Position numbers and translations under genes: made by a program. Of a DNA stretch of 47,763 nucleotides, positions 9,001 through 17,690 are shown one piece after another. This DNA is from a virus. The first letter of the stretch is position 1, and each line of letters begins with the position of its first letter. The stretch lies in the IMG/VR virus record IMGVR_UViG_3300035181_000444, positions 1-47,763 of that record; one strand, 5' to 3'. The notes beneath the pieces were generated by a model. That model was not told the origin of the DNA. It made no database searches and saw only the letters and a list, made by a program, of their open reading frames with translations.

Positions 9001-11321
9001 ACACCTCCAGCTGTACGTGATACAGCTCCAACAACATCTCCAGCACCAGTACCTGGATTACTTGTAGATTCATTAATTGTCCATTTACCTCCTTGTTGTA
9101 ATGCAAGTTCAATAACACCGGCTAATATTCCTGCAGCTAAAGCTATATTAGCTAATAGTTTAAATTTTGGATGATTATTTGGTTCTTGAAAATACTGTAT
9201 TGAAGTACCTCTTAAACTACCATATACTTTTAATTCAGTAACAGATAAATATGGGTTTCTAAAATTAGTATCTGGTGAATGAAAAGTCATTAAATTAGTT
9301 GGTACATTTTGATCTATAACTTGATTAAAAGTTTTATCTTTTTCTAGTTTAATATATGGATCATTATAACCTGCAACATGTCCACCTAATAAACTTGAAA
9401 GTGGTCTAATGGTATTAAAAGGATAATTAGGATATAAACCAATTCTGTTTCCAGCACTGTTACCTTTAATGTCATAAGTACGCATGTTATTTACCATACC
9501 TTTAGCAATAATACTTCTATTACCTTCTCTAGATCCTCTTAGTATTTCATAACCTACTATTCCTGGTATATCATTACCATCATTATCTTTTGGTAAAAAT
9601 ATATTAGTAAAGTTTACACCCATTAATCTAATACCAGTACCACCTTGAGAATAATGATTAGTTAAAAGTGAACCTTGAGTAATGTTATCAGGAAACTTAT
9701 GATGTCTTATTGGTTCAGCACATAAATCATATTGTGGATCAGTTGTACCTGACCAACACTGAGATGATGCATCCCATATATCATGTCTATTATCTGGATA
9801 CTTTTCTGTTGATTCCCAGTATCCCATTCTACCTGTGGCTTTAATTATACCTCCATCAGGTAATGTTACTACAGGAGGTAAACCACCTAGAGTTGCAGTA
9901 TTATAAACTTCAAATACTCTATCATTTGTATCTAAAACATCTATACCTGTTGCAGGAGCTGTTTCTAATGTTGAACCATACTGTATTGGAGCACGTCCAG
10001 GAATATGATATGATGAAGATTTATCTCCAGTACTATATACCCATCTAATAAAAAAAGCATATACTTCATCTCTTAAGTAACTTGTATTACTACCACCATT
10101 TACATAATAATTTGCTGGATATTCAACTGATACCCATTGTGATTGTATTTGATTTGCTAAAGGTTGATAGTTAAAATCAAATTTAGATCTTGGAGCAATT
10201 TTTAATAAGTATGTATTAACCTCAGTAATTTGATCTGATGTTTCATATACAGGAGATCTTAAAGGAAGAAATTCAATTGGTATAGTAATTAGATCATCTT
10301 TAATTTGATCTAAATGTACTACAGATGTACTTGTAGAATATAAACCTATTCTTTTTGCTACGGCTCCTTGGTTAATTATTTGTATTACTACTAATTCAAA
10401 TTCATCAAAATGAGTTGAGTCAGCTGTAATTAATATATCAATACATCCTTGTACGTCATTAACATTCCAAATTGGTTGAGTATTACTTGGTGAAAAATAA
10501 TCTGTAACTCTTTGACCTTTAATAGTATATGCAAGAGTTGCAAAGTATGATCCATTTCTTAACACACCTCCACCAATACCTGGTATAACTTGAATGGTAG
10601 GAGTATTCATTAATCTTGAAAGTCTTAAGTCTTCACAATTTAATGTTGTTAAATCTTTACATATAATACATCCTACAGGAATATAACCACCTGGAGCTGG
10701 TACTACTATACCATTTTCATCTTTACATTCTTGATCCCATTGAACTCCTGGCCATTGAATATTTATACCTGATCCATTTGCATATGTATTATTACCAATC
10801 CATATATAATCAGGAGTTGGCCATAAAGCATCATCTCCAACATTTAAATATCTATCAGGATTTCTACCATCAGCAAAATATACAGACCATGAGCAGTCTT
10901 CTTTTTCTCTTGATGCACCAGTAATTAAAAATTGTTTATCAAAGTTTAAACATGTATCCTGTACAATAATTCTATATCTACAAGTATCTTCTTCAAATAA
11001 TCCTATTTCATGTCCAGTAGCTGCACCTACTCCTGATGCTGGATGTGCTACAGTAAAAATAATCCATTTATCAGTATATAAATGTATTGTTCCTATGATA
11101 TATTTTTTACCAGAAAGTGTTGCTCCTGCTTCTGCACAAAATACATTTGATACTTCATTTGATAATGTACCAAGATTACCTTCTAATGTATTGTTAACTG
11201 CATTACGTGCATGAGACCACATACCCTCACCTATAAATGTAGGATCTGCATCTTTATTTAATCCTTTTACAAAAGTATTAGTTTTATTTTGACCTGTATC
11301 TTGTATATTTTTTTTTGCCAT
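6015..11321 (-). CDS. Giant tail protein, P22 gp10-like/crAss muzzle-type
   Basis: A 1768-aa protein. The N-terminal part (FVKGLNKDADPTFIGEG, ARNAVNNTLEGNLGTLSNE, then a stretch around IIGTIHLYTDKWIIFTV) matches my memory of the opening of crAss-like distal-tail 'muzzle' proteins and P22 gp10-like stabilisation proteins. Most of the chain is Asn/Tyr/Thr-rich predicted beta structure. Two hydrophobic Ala/Gly-rich segments (about residues 720-742 and 816-832) could insert in a membrane or form buried helices. It follows two small ring/connector genes and precedes two giant cargo-like genes, as expected for a protein that closes the tail tube. The stop region overlaps the start of the next gene at 6015. 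The family call is by recognition, not by search. Confidence 0.8.
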   Translation of the reverse strand: MAKKNIQDTGQNKTNTFVKGLNKDADPTFIGEGMWSHARNAVNNTLEGNLGTLSNEVSNVFCAEAGATLSGKKYIIGTIHLYTDKWIIFTVAHPASGVGAATGHEIGLFEEDTCRYRIIVQDTCLNFDKQFLITGASREKEDCSWSVYFADGRNPDRYLNVGDDALWPTPDYIWIGNNTYANGSGINIQWPGVQWDQECKDENGIVVPAPGGYIPVGCIICKDLTTLNCEDLRLSRLMNTPTIQVIPGIGGGVLRNGSYFATLAYTIKGQRVTDYFSPSNTQPIWNVNDVQGCIDILITADSTHFDEFELVVIQIINQGAVAKRIGLYSTSTSVVHLDQIKDDLITIPIEFLPLRSPVYETSDQITEVNTYLLKIAPRSKFDFNYQPLANQIQSQWVSVEYPANYYVNGGSNTSYLRDEVYAFFIRWVYSTGDKSSSYHIPGRAPIQYGSTLETAPATGIDVLDTNDRVFEVYNTATLGGLPPVVTLPDGGIIKATGRMGYWESTEKYPDNRHDIWDASSQCWSGTTDPQYDLCAEPIRHHKFPDNITQGSLLTNHYSQGGTGIRLMGVNFTNIFLPKDNDGNDIPGIVGYEILRGSREGNRSIIAKGMVNNMRTYDIKGNSAGNRIGLYPNYPFNTIRPLSSLLGGHVAGYNDPYIKLEKDKTFNQVIDQNVPTNLMTFHSPDTNFRNPYLSVTELKVYGSLRGTSIQYFQEPNNHPKFKLLANIALAAGILAGVIELALQQGGKWTINESTSNPGTGAGDVVGAVSRTAGGVFQPLKKANDALVAAYLISGGYLTDALNPFGDPLYQFFNIPYQLAAGVAATAGAISINGKSYTKDIPKYKYAGPFGIANFVQQSFFYFSEGANTTIRLIYALLPYRQYALQSIAEGFYSSFAAPVAGNRQRYNIEDSLYLKNNIQGLKPFSGISYIINNLQRQTTVTLRTTNNLNQNFGPDFITDPSSPTGLADTSLVTLGTAIQAGIGLPVDMTSRKTNEFNLNIASHYVGIKVRLRNQYGQLDSLKEIPITPSEQKLNYNSQNIPVVFSSFWCTISTPYGTAAKLVTLEEITQTPVLFGGDVYVNRYTEKNNMFFFYDWLYGQPDGYEYNYILKHMIAEPRFWANSKEYDVGDFTPSSIADLISPPPGTGILPTSFYTLDYYAPTDVNPNRYYKYSDDTLGGFPDTYPGIFGAKDSYFYLANSSVRDFFVESDVIVDFRQPGLETWQKNYDVNTYTNLPEMFNIDPNTITQGNYYAYDYSLSVSKIFTQYFSQGNLQSRYYNPNVSQLCYTYYPDRVVYSLPQQNGSAKDSWFVYLVNNYKDFKNRITSIKPYAKTGMFITFYNASPLMYQGVDTLQTDLGTKLTIGDGGLFANQPQNVTISDVQYEYGSSQNKFGVIATPAGMYYISQNQGRIFSYSEGLKEISQAGMKWWFSLFLPYKLTEDFPEYPHTDNPVAGIGTQAVYDNYNSVIYFCKKDYKLKPEYIGRVTYFSYGDYFLVDGRARLELGNPLIFDDASWTTSYDPKSEHWISFHDWHPDFVLPARQYFMTTKAGKLWKHNAVCNSYCNFYGVTQPFEVEIPLITGQTVTTLKSIEYILECYKNPSNNCVDQFQVLDYNFDVAVIHNAEQVSGYLNLNIFPKNNITLANTYPIINPTSIDILFSKEENKYRFNQFWDITRNRGEFPIGTNYPPTGPLVPGTTVLAGSYDQETIWATQANGYIKTLTSTNLDYNKTELQRKKFRNYLNFLYLSRTDSRNVNMIIKLSNSKNQISQR

Positions 11322-11333
11322 AACATAATAATA

Positions 11334-12350
11334 TTATAATATCCGCATACTGTTATAGTTAAAACTTTTAAACATGTCATAGTATCTAGAATACTGTGCT
11401 CTTCTGTTAGCCATCCATAACCCTTTCATCTCTGCAAAGTTAGGTGTGTTAACAATTGTTAAAGCATAATTTCTTGCAGCTTTTAATCTTTGTTCTATGA
11501 GTTGTAATTTCTGTATTACATCTTCACCATTAAAATATAAGTTTTCAAATATTCTTTGCTTTAAAGCATATTCATAATATTCATTGATCTCATCATGATC
11601 TGGAACTAATAAGTTACCATTATCATCTTCTAGTGCTCCTTGATAATTAATATATACTTTACCACAATCAAAAGTAGTATGTAAAAAACCATCTTTAATC
11701 CATGCTTCATTAGCTGCATTAAGATAAAGATTAGGACAATCACATTCTATTTCTCTTGAAGATCTGAACCTTAAAGGAATAAGTGATTCATATATTCTTG
11801 TTTCTCCAGTAGGTATTACTTGGATTAATTCAAATGCTTCACCTTTACAATTAGAAAATACTCTTGGTCTTACACAAGTATTACCAAATGGATTATTAGG
11901 ATCATATTGTGGAATTAATATAGGAGTATTATTAAATGTACTATTTGCACAAGCAATAGTATGATTACATGGATTAGCATTACAAGTACTACAATTAACT
12001 GTAGGAGGTGCACATAAATCTACTGTACTTGGTACTTCAGTATAAGGTACTTCCATAGTAGTAGTACCTCCAGATTGATATCCTACTTCTTGTCTAAATG
12101 ATCCACATATTGACCCAAAATTCATAGTGTAGAAATCATCAGGTAATTTTACCTTATGATGTTCTACTTCTAATATGGCTTCTTTAGTCATATTAATTCT
12201 GAGACCTAAATCATATGTTACTCTTTTTGCAACTTTAATAAGTTGTTGAGGCTCTATCATATTTTCAAGAGCATATGTATTTAAGTCAATAGTAACATCT
12301 TCCAGTAACTGGTCAAATGTTCTAAACTTGAGAGTATAATTAAAGTCCAT
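11334..12350 (-). CDS. Tail ring/connector protein, crAss-like conserved
   Basis: A 338-aa protein. The opening (LKFRTFDQLLEDV, then PQQLIKVAKRVTYDLGLRI, then VKLPDDFY) resembles a protein conserved in crAss-like phages just before the muzzle gene. The central third is Cys-rich (CAPPTVNCSTCNANPCNH, then RPRVFSNC and REIECDCPNL), an unusual insertion that could bind metal. The C-terminal third is helical (YYEYALKQRIFENLYFNGEDV), like the helical domain of P22 gp4-type connectors. Its start overlaps the stop of the 223-aa gene at 12350. I infer a tail ring or adaptor role; the exact ring is not determined. Confidence 0.75.
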   Translation of the reverse strand: MDFNYTLKFRTFDQLLEDVTIDLNTYALENMIEPQQLIKVAKRVTYDLGLRINMTKEAILEVEHHKVKLPDDFYTMNFGSICGSFRQEVGYQSGGTTTMEVPYTEVPSTVDLCAPPTVNCSTCNANPCNHTIACANSTFNNTPILIPQYDPNNPFGNTCVRPRVFSNCKGEAFELIQVIPTGETRIYESLIPLRFRSSREIECDCPNLYLNAANEAWIKDGFLHTTFDCGKVYINYQGALEDDNGNLLVPDHDEINEYYEYALKQRIFENLYFNGEDVIQKLQLIEQRLKAARNYALTIVNTPNFAEMKGLWMANRRAQYSRYYDMFKSFNYNSMRIL

Positions 12351-13021
12351 TATCTTAATGAGTTTTGACTATCATCAGGACCATTTGCAGGTACATTAAT
12401 AGACATAGTTAATTCTTTTAATACATATTGTTCAATCTCACCAAATAAGTAATCTGGGAACATTAATTGATCATCATTTCTAAATCTACATTCTTGAGAT
12501 GTATCACATGTAAATCCTGTAATAGTATCTTCAAACATACCTTCTACTTTAATTGCTTCCCATGGAACATTAGGCATATATAAATAACCATCTAAATACC
12601 AGAAATATTTTCTAGTATTATATCTGAAACTATTTACTTTAGTCATAGAAGAATATGTACCTGGATCAGTTCTAAATAATTCTACTGATGTATCTAATGA
12701 AGATACAGTACGTATAAGTGGCCCATTAAGTCCATCAAAAAATTTAGGTAGTCTTTCTTTAGTTCTTTTAATATAACAACCAGAGGTAATACCAAAGCAT
12801 CCTGCCTCTACTTTATCTACATCTATTAATTCAACAAATGTTAAAGTAGAAAATATTGAACTTATCTTCATTAACCTATTCTGATTATCTTCTCTCTTTA
12901 AAAGAGATTTTCCATATTTTGAAATTGCAAAATATATTGTTCTATCAGTTAAGAATGGATCTTCCTTTACAGCTTTAAGTGCATTCCTAACTCTTGATAT
13001 TGCTTCACCAATTGTTGTCAT
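12350..13021 (-). CDS. Head-tail adaptor/ring-like protein
   Basis: A 223-aa protein with an N-terminal helical segment (IGEAISRVRNALKAVKEDPF, then LTDRTIYFAISKYGKSLLKRED) and a C-terminal helical element (FPDYLFGEIEQYVLKELTMS). These flank a beta-rich middle. Helix-beta-helix organisation is typical of phage adaptor proteins that sit under the portal. It is translationally coupled on both sides: its ATG overlaps the upstream TGA (ATGA at 13018-13021) and its end overlaps the 338-aa gene. Adaptor or ring function is inferred from shape and neighbours. Confidence 0.7.
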   Translation of the reverse strand: MTTIGEAISRVRNALKAVKEDPFLTDRTIYFAISKYGKSLLKREDNQNRLMKISSIFSTLTFVELIDVDKVEAGCFGITSGCYIKRTKERLPKFFDGLNGPLIRTVSSLDTSVELFRTDPGTYSSMTKVNSFRYNTRKYFWYLDGYLYMPNVPWEAIKVEGMFEDTITGFTCDTSQECRFRNDDQLMFPDYLFGEIEQYVLKELTMSINVPANGPDDSQNSLR

Positions 13022-13608
13022 ATATCAAATTCATTATATGTTTTTAACTTTTCTTTTTCAACACTTTTAACGTAATCTTTTTGCCTAGACTTAGTAAACA
13101 TCTTACGTATTTTTTTCATTGGATCAACCTGTATATACATAGGCCAATTTTCTGAATATGTTTTAGCTACACTTCTTTTAAAATTTCTACATCCTGCAAA
13201 GGCCCAGCATTCTCTATTACTAAAAGTATACTTAGTAGCATTATTAGTATAAAAGATTTTAGCAAGCTTGCCATCTGTATCCCAATTTGTATTTGTTACT
13301 ATTACTCCATATTTTGTTGACTTGCCAAAATCAATATTTCTTCTAAACTTACTTGTTTGACATGTACCAATAAATATGTTACCTAAATTTTCTGGTAATT
13401 TTATACCATCTCTAGTTTCAATTACTGTTTCAAAAAATAAGTTATGAAATGTTGTACATATTTTATATAGTTCCTTAGTGTCTACATCCTTATACTTAGG
13501 ATACTTTTCTTTAAATGCTTTATAGAATTGTCTATTTAATACATGATATACATCTTGTCTAAATCTTTTACCTTTTACATCTGGTCCCTTAAATATTTTA
13601 CTTTCCAT
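13018..13608 (-). CDS. IHF/HU-like DNA-binding protein (second copy type)
   Basis: A 196-aa basic protein. Residues about 15-85 (DVYHVLNRQFYKAFKEKYP, then FHNLFFETVIETRDGIKLPENLGNIFIG) have the helix-helix-then-beta-arm order of HU/IHF proteins, where the loop before GNIFIG corresponds to the G-hairpin leading to the DNA-binding arms. The C-terminal half is Lys/Arg-rich (RQKDYVKSVEKEKLKTYNEF). It is the first gene of the connector/muzzle operon, preceded by a terminator and a TATATTTG box. crAss-like phages carry IHF-like genes in the structural block. The fold assignment is tentative; it could also be a DNA-binding tail-assembly factor. Confidence 0.6.
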   Translation of the reverse strand: MESKIFKGPDVKGKRFRQDVYHVLNRQFYKAFKEKYPKYKDVDTKELYKICTTFHNLFFETVIETRDGIKLPENLGNIFIGTCQTSKFRRNIDFGKSTKYGVIVTNTNWDTDGKLAKIFYTNNATKYTFSNRECWAFAGCRNFKRSVAKTYSENWPMYIQVDPMKKIRKMFTKSRQKDYVKSVEKEKLKTYNEFDI

Positions 13609-13662
13609 ACCTTATATATTAATATACTAAATTTTTCAGACTTATAAAAATTACAAGTTAAA

Positions 13663-13670
13663 CAAATATA
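13663..13670 (-). promoter_or_regulatory. TATATTTG promoter box for the connector/muzzle operon
   Basis: On the minus strand the octamer is TATATTTG, which fits the Bacteroidota -7 consensus TAnnTTTG. It lies just after the 13.7-kb terminator and about 55 bp before the ATG at 13608, within AT-rich noncoding DNA. No convincing -33 TTG element was found at the usual distance. Confidence 0.45.
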
Positions 13671-13689
13671 ATATATATAACTCATATAT

Positions 13690-13725
13690 AAAAAATAACC
13701 CCGGTAATAAAATACATACCGGGGT
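13690..13725 (-). terminator. Strong rho-independent terminator after the fibre-like genes
   Basis: A perfect 9-bp stem, ACCCCGGTA (13698-13706) with TACCGGGGT (13717-13725), has a 10-nt loop. In the minus direction it is followed by a U-rich tract (13690-13696). It is the most GC-rich stretch nearby. It ends the transcript of the 14628-13765 gene. A weaker hairpin (13730-13752) sits immediately before it. Confidence 0.9.
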
Positions 13726-13764
13726 CTCGTTGTTAGCCACAGAAACCAACAAACTGCGACAATA

Positions 13765-14628
13765 TTATAAAATAGGAGCACATCCTCCAGTTTCTTGCCA
13801 TAATGCATAAGACTCTTCTCCTCCTATGAATATAAAATTTTCACAACATTCAATTACAAGTCCAAATCTTTGAAGTAATTCAGTTATTTGTAAATAAGTT
13901 GTAGTTGGATCAACAATAATAAAAGCTTCTATCATTGCAATAAAGTCAGGAATATTAGTTGAACCATCAACATTTAATGAACCATTTTCAACAATACCAC
14001 TTTCTGCTATTTGTAAAGGAGCACCTGTTAAATTTGCAAGATCATTTACAGCAGTTGTAAATCCATTATTACATGGTGATAATGTACCTCCTGTAAATAG
14101 ATTATATGCATTATAAGTTTCTATTGATGCATAAATATTATTACAACAGTTTATAACTCCTCCTGCTGCTTCATATAATTTTCCAAATACTGTAACACTT
14201 GTAAGCATATAAGGTCCACATGTAGGACAACAAATATTAGTTGGTCCATTAGAAAGTAATACTCCTGTTGTAAGAAAATCCTGAAATGCATAATATGGAG
14301 TTACTGATGGTAAATTAACCATTGCAAGTACTGTATTTTTAATATAAGTAAATGCACTAGAAGTACAAAGAGGTGGTGTTGGAGTACCACATGTTAATGC
14401 TCCATTGTTTTGTAAATATAATATAAGATCAGCAAAAGCTTCAGCAACACTTGCACCACTTGGAATTATAATATCATCACCACACATTAAAGCTTCTCCT
14501 GTATATACAACACAATTAGCATCAAAAAATTCTGCACACGGTTGTGGATTAGGACAATCTACTGGAGTTGGGCATGGAGGTAAAGAAGGATAAGCTTCTT
14601 CACATCCGCATTTTATACATGTATTCAT
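13765..14628 (-). CDS. Cys-rich tail/fibre protein sharing an N-terminal domain with its neighbour
   Basis: A 287-aa protein with a Cys/Pro-rich head (MNTCIKCGCEEAYPSLPPCP), then NCVVYTGEALMCGDDIIIPSG and an AEAFADLILYL helix. The same order (NCVIWAG..L.C.....GDSITDVVEKL) opens the 480-aa gene upstream, so the two share an N-terminal attachment-like domain. The middle contains paired cysteines (ICCPTCGPY, INCCNN, IECCEN). The region is beta-rich and Asn/Thr-rich, as in adhesins and fibres. It is the last gene before a strong terminator. I infer a virion fibre or appendage component; no enzymatic motif was seen. Confidence 0.65.
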   Translation of the reverse strand: MNTCIKCGCEEAYPSLPPCPTPVDCPNPQPCAEFFDANCVVYTGEALMCGDDIIIPSGASVAEAFADLILYLQNNGALTCGTPTPPLCTSSAFTYIKNTVLAMVNLPSVTPYYAFQDFLTTGVLLSNGPTNICCPTCGPYMLTSVTVFGKLYEAAGGVINCCNNIYASIETYNAYNLFTGGTLSPCNNGFTTAVNDLANLTGAPLQIAESGIVENGSLNVDGSTNIPDFIAMIEAFIIVDPTTTYLQITELLQRFGLVIECCENFIFIGGEESYALWQETGGCAPIL

Positions 14629-14638
14629 AGTATTTTAT

Positions 14639-16081
14639 TTATTTAACTTTTTGTATTGTCATTCTTGCAACATCACCTACATATGATACATAACTAATAT
14701 TTGAAAGATTAAGTGCTCTAAGACATAATTGATCACCTGCTGTTATAGGTATTCCTAATATAGTTCCTGTTACTTCAACATATCTTAATATATTTGTTAT
14801 TGCGCATATTGAATTTATATAATAAGAAGTACCTGCAGTATCAGTAATACCAGCAATAACACTTCCAGAACTAAAACCAGTAGGATCATTACTTATATGT
14901 AACCAAAAATTTAAATTATATATTCCTGTTGAAGGACAAGTCCAAAAACCTGTTATAGGATTATATGCACTAACATCATCATATAGTGTATTAGTAAGTT
15001 TTATTAATACACCAGAAGCTAAATTTAAAGCTGCTGATGGTGCTACTATTGGTAAATTTGGAGGAGTAACATATACAGACATTGCAGGTGGTACTATTAC
15101 ATCTGCTGTTAATGTATATGTTGGACCTGCACCAACTGATAAATCAACTGTTGCTGTATCTGCAACTGATATAGCTGAAGGAATTACATCTGCACTAACT
15201 ATATATGCTGGTCCTCCTGTTACAGTCATATTAATTGTTGCAGTATCTAAAGCAGTAAGAGTTGTATGTCCATTTCTTAAATCTTCAATACATGCCCAAA
15301 TATTATTAATGGTATCACATATTTGTACTGCTGGTGTTACCCATAATCCTGCATATTGTGCAGACATTTGTGCAAGAGGATTTGCTATAGAAAGATCAGT
15401 AGATGCAACAGTTTGATTTGCAATTGCATTTGCTAAGCATCCAGCATCACCTGTTGTACTAACATAAGTACACCATATATCATTTATAAATGATTGTAAT
15501 ATAAGATCTATTGCTTGTGTACTACCACTAAGTAATGTAGATATATCACAACCTAATGTAAAAGTAGGTGTAGTATATGATGGAGGTACTGTATTTTCTA
15601 AAGTAGTTACTCTTACATCTAAATCACTAATTGCTATATCTTGTAATGCATTAAGATCAATAATTGCACATATTTTTTCACCAATAGCAATTACATACTC
15701 AGTAAGATTCATTGTAGTTATAGTACCAGATACAAAACATGGTGCTACTGATACTATACAATCTGTAGGACATCCACTAGAAGGAGGTATGTCAGGATTA
15801 ACTGGAATATTTTCAAGTTCACATACTTTAAGTATTAAGAAATTAATCAAATCAGTAAAAGTACTTGGTGCACAACTTACTAAATTAAAGCAATCAAGAT
15901 CATAAGAATTAATATCTAATGTATCTAGAATTGCACATAATTCTTTTGCAAGTTTCTCAACTACATCTGTAATAGAATCTCCTCTACATAAGTTTATACA
16001 CTTTAAATCCGGACCTGCCCAAATTACACAATTTGAAGAAGTTGGAGTACACGGTGAATTATCAAAATTTAATGGTTTCAT
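14639..16081 (-). CDS. Fibre-like protein with C1q/TNF-like C-terminal domain
   Basis: A 480-aa protein. The N-terminal domain (NCVIWAGPDLKCINLCRGDS, ITDVVEKLAKELC) is shared with the next gene. The middle carries two related Thr/Val repeats (TATINMTVTGGPAYIVSADV and TATVDLSVGAGPTYTLTADV). Residues about 335-480 resemble a C1q/TNF-like jelly roll: FWTCPSTGIYNLNFWLHIS, then ITAGDQLCLRA and a closing beta strand ending MTIQKVK. Such trimeric C-terminal domains are typical of receptor-binding or collar fibres. It lies 10 bp upstream of the 287-aa gene. The fibre role is inferred from domain architecture. Confidence 0.7.
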   Translation of the reverse strand: MKPLNFDNSPCTPTSSNCVIWAGPDLKCINLCRGDSITDVVEKLAKELCAILDTLDINSYDLDCFNLVSCAPSTFTDLINFLILKVCELENIPVNPDIPPSSGCPTDCIVSVAPCFVSGTITTMNLTEYVIAIGEKICAIIDLNALQDIAISDLDVRVTTLENTVPPSYTTPTFTLGCDISTLLSGSTQAIDLILQSFINDIWCTYVSTTGDAGCLANAIANQTVASTDLSIANPLAQMSAQYAGLWVTPAVQICDTINNIWACIEDLRNGHTTLTALDTATINMTVTGGPAYIVSADVIPSAISVADTATVDLSVGAGPTYTLTADVIVPPAMSVYVTPPNLPIVAPSAALNLASGVLIKLTNTLYDDVSAYNPITGFWTCPSTGIYNLNFWLHISNDPTGFSSGSVIAGITDTAGTSYYINSICAITNILRYVEVTGTILGIPITAGDQLCLRALNLSNISYVSYVGDVARMTIQKVK

Positions 16082-16116
16082 ATCTTTAGTATCTATTTAT
16101 AATATAACAATTTTAA

Positions 16117-17685
16117 TTAAGAATTGCAACCGCAACCACAATTTATAGTTTGTTGACAACTATTAGTATTAGAAGTATTGCATCCACATCCACAACCTCT
16201 ATCATGTGTACAACAATCTTGGAAAGGTCTACATACATAATCAGGATTTAAAATTGCTTGTAACTCTAATAATTGAAATTTAATATAAAGTCTATATAAC
16301 TCATCTTCTGGACAACATGGAGCAATACCATATCTTTGTGAAATAACGTCTTTATATAAGATCTGAGAGTATGAACAAGCTATTCTTTCATAATATTCAG
16401 TTGAACATGCTGGAGAATTGTATCCTGGTCTTACACTTTTAAAAGGAACATCTGATGGACATGCATTATCTACACATGGTCCATTATCAGTATATATTTC
16501 AGGAAGAGTCCATCCATCTGGATAGATCCATTTTAATACACAAAACTTTACACTAGTTGCTCCTGCTGCTAATGTAATTGATTTAATTATATTGTCACAA
16601 TTTTCAAATGAGAAAACTGCTGTAGCATCACTATTATTAGTTATTGTGCTACAGAAACATACTGTATTAGTTAAACATACTTCACATGATTCATATACTG
16701 TTTCTACTATAACTAAATCATCTGAAGTATTTACATCAGTTTCTTCAACATAGTAACATGACTCAGGACAGAATTTAAGTTTAATAATAGATGTTAAGTA
16801 TGCAGATAAATTAGTAGTAGTATATACTGTTGGAGCTACACCTTCACAATCTATTACTGCATATCTTGTTACAGTACATTCTTGACATGTATCATAAGCA
16901 ATTGATACTGTTACTATTACTGGAGAAGGTACATCACCATTGTATATAGTTACATAAAAGCATCCTTCATATTCATCAAGAGTTACTATTTTATCTAAAT
17001 ATACTGATAAGTCTTCTGATGTATATAATACAAAGTCATCTGCTGGATCACATGATTCTAATCTGTAATTAATTATAGGAAGACATTCAATACAATCTGT
17101 ATATGTAATAAGTACTGTTACAGGAATAGGAGATATACATACTTCTGCAATTGTTATTTCCCAACATCCTGGAAATTCAGCAAGTGTAACAATTTGCCCA
17201 AGTGAATATGGAAATGCTAATTCTTGTGAATTAGATTGTATAACTTCATCTGTTTCACAATTAGTTAACTCATAACATACATCTACACATTCAAATAATT
17301 TAGCATTAGGAACTACTACACATGGTAAACCCATTGTAATAACAATATCAACACCTACAGCATCTGGATATGAACTTGAACATATTCTTGCTGGAGTAGT
17401 TTCATTTCTAAGATTATTAAAATGATCTATATAAGTTACATTTCCTATACCAGTAATTGTATAACATTTAGTTACACAAGGTGTACATGGTTCTTCTACA
17501 TTAGTTACTACAGGAATTAATGGATATATAGGAACACCTATTCTTGTTACATACCAACAACTAATTGGTGATAAAGTAGTAGGCATTAATTTATTAACAT
17601 ATAAATTACAAAGAGGACAGTTAGCAGTATCCGTATATATTACTTCATCATTAAAACAATTATATAACTTATAACTTATTGACAT
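16117..17685 (-). CDS. Cysteine-rich repeat virion protein
   Basis: A 522-aa protein built of at least four degenerate 60-70 residue modules. Each has the pattern Y-x-L/V-x-x-C, an I-V-T-L-x-E-like strand, a GCW or GCF/SCY aromatic-cysteine pair, and a closing CxxC (examples: CPLC, CTPC, CIEC, CQEC, CEVC). The C-terminus is extraordinarily Cys-rich (CCTHDRGCGCGC and NCGCGCNS). Cysteine spacing suggests disulfide or metal cross-linking of a fibre-like molecule. It follows a 45-aa zinc-ribbon-like gene after only 5 bp. I do not recognise a named family; an adhesin or appendage role is inferred from the neighbours. Confidence 0.65.
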   Translation of the reverse strand: MSISYKLYNCFNDEVIYTDTANCPLCNLYVNKLMPTTLSPISCWYVTRIGVPIYPLIPVVTNVEEPCTPCVTKCYTITGIGNVTYIDHFNNLRNETTPARICSSSYPDAVGVDIVITMGLPCVVVPNAKLFECVDVCYELTNCETDEVIQSNSQELAFPYSLGQIVTLAEFPGCWEITIAEVCISPIPVTVLITYTDCIECLPIINYRLESCDPADDFVLYTSEDLSVYLDKIVTLDEYEGCFYVTIYNGDVPSPVIVTVSIAYDTCQECTVTRYAVIDCEGVAPTVYTTTNLSAYLTSIIKLKFCPESCYYVEETDVNTSDDLVIVETVYESCEVCLTNTVCFCSTITNNSDATAVFSFENCDNIIKSITLAAGATSVKFCVLKWIYPDGWTLPEIYTDNGPCVDNACPSDVPFKSVRPGYNSPACSTEYYERIACSYSQILYKDVISQRYGIAPCCPEDELYRLYIKFQLLELQAILNPDYVCRPFQDCCTHDRGCGCGCNTSNTNSCQQTINCGCGCNS

Positions 17686-17690
17686 ATTAA

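Noticed and set aside
13575-13808. 77-aa minus-strand frame spanning the gap at 13.7 kb
   Set aside because: It runs through the terminator and promoter region, overlaps two real genes and has a membrane-like composition created by AT-rich noncoding DNA.
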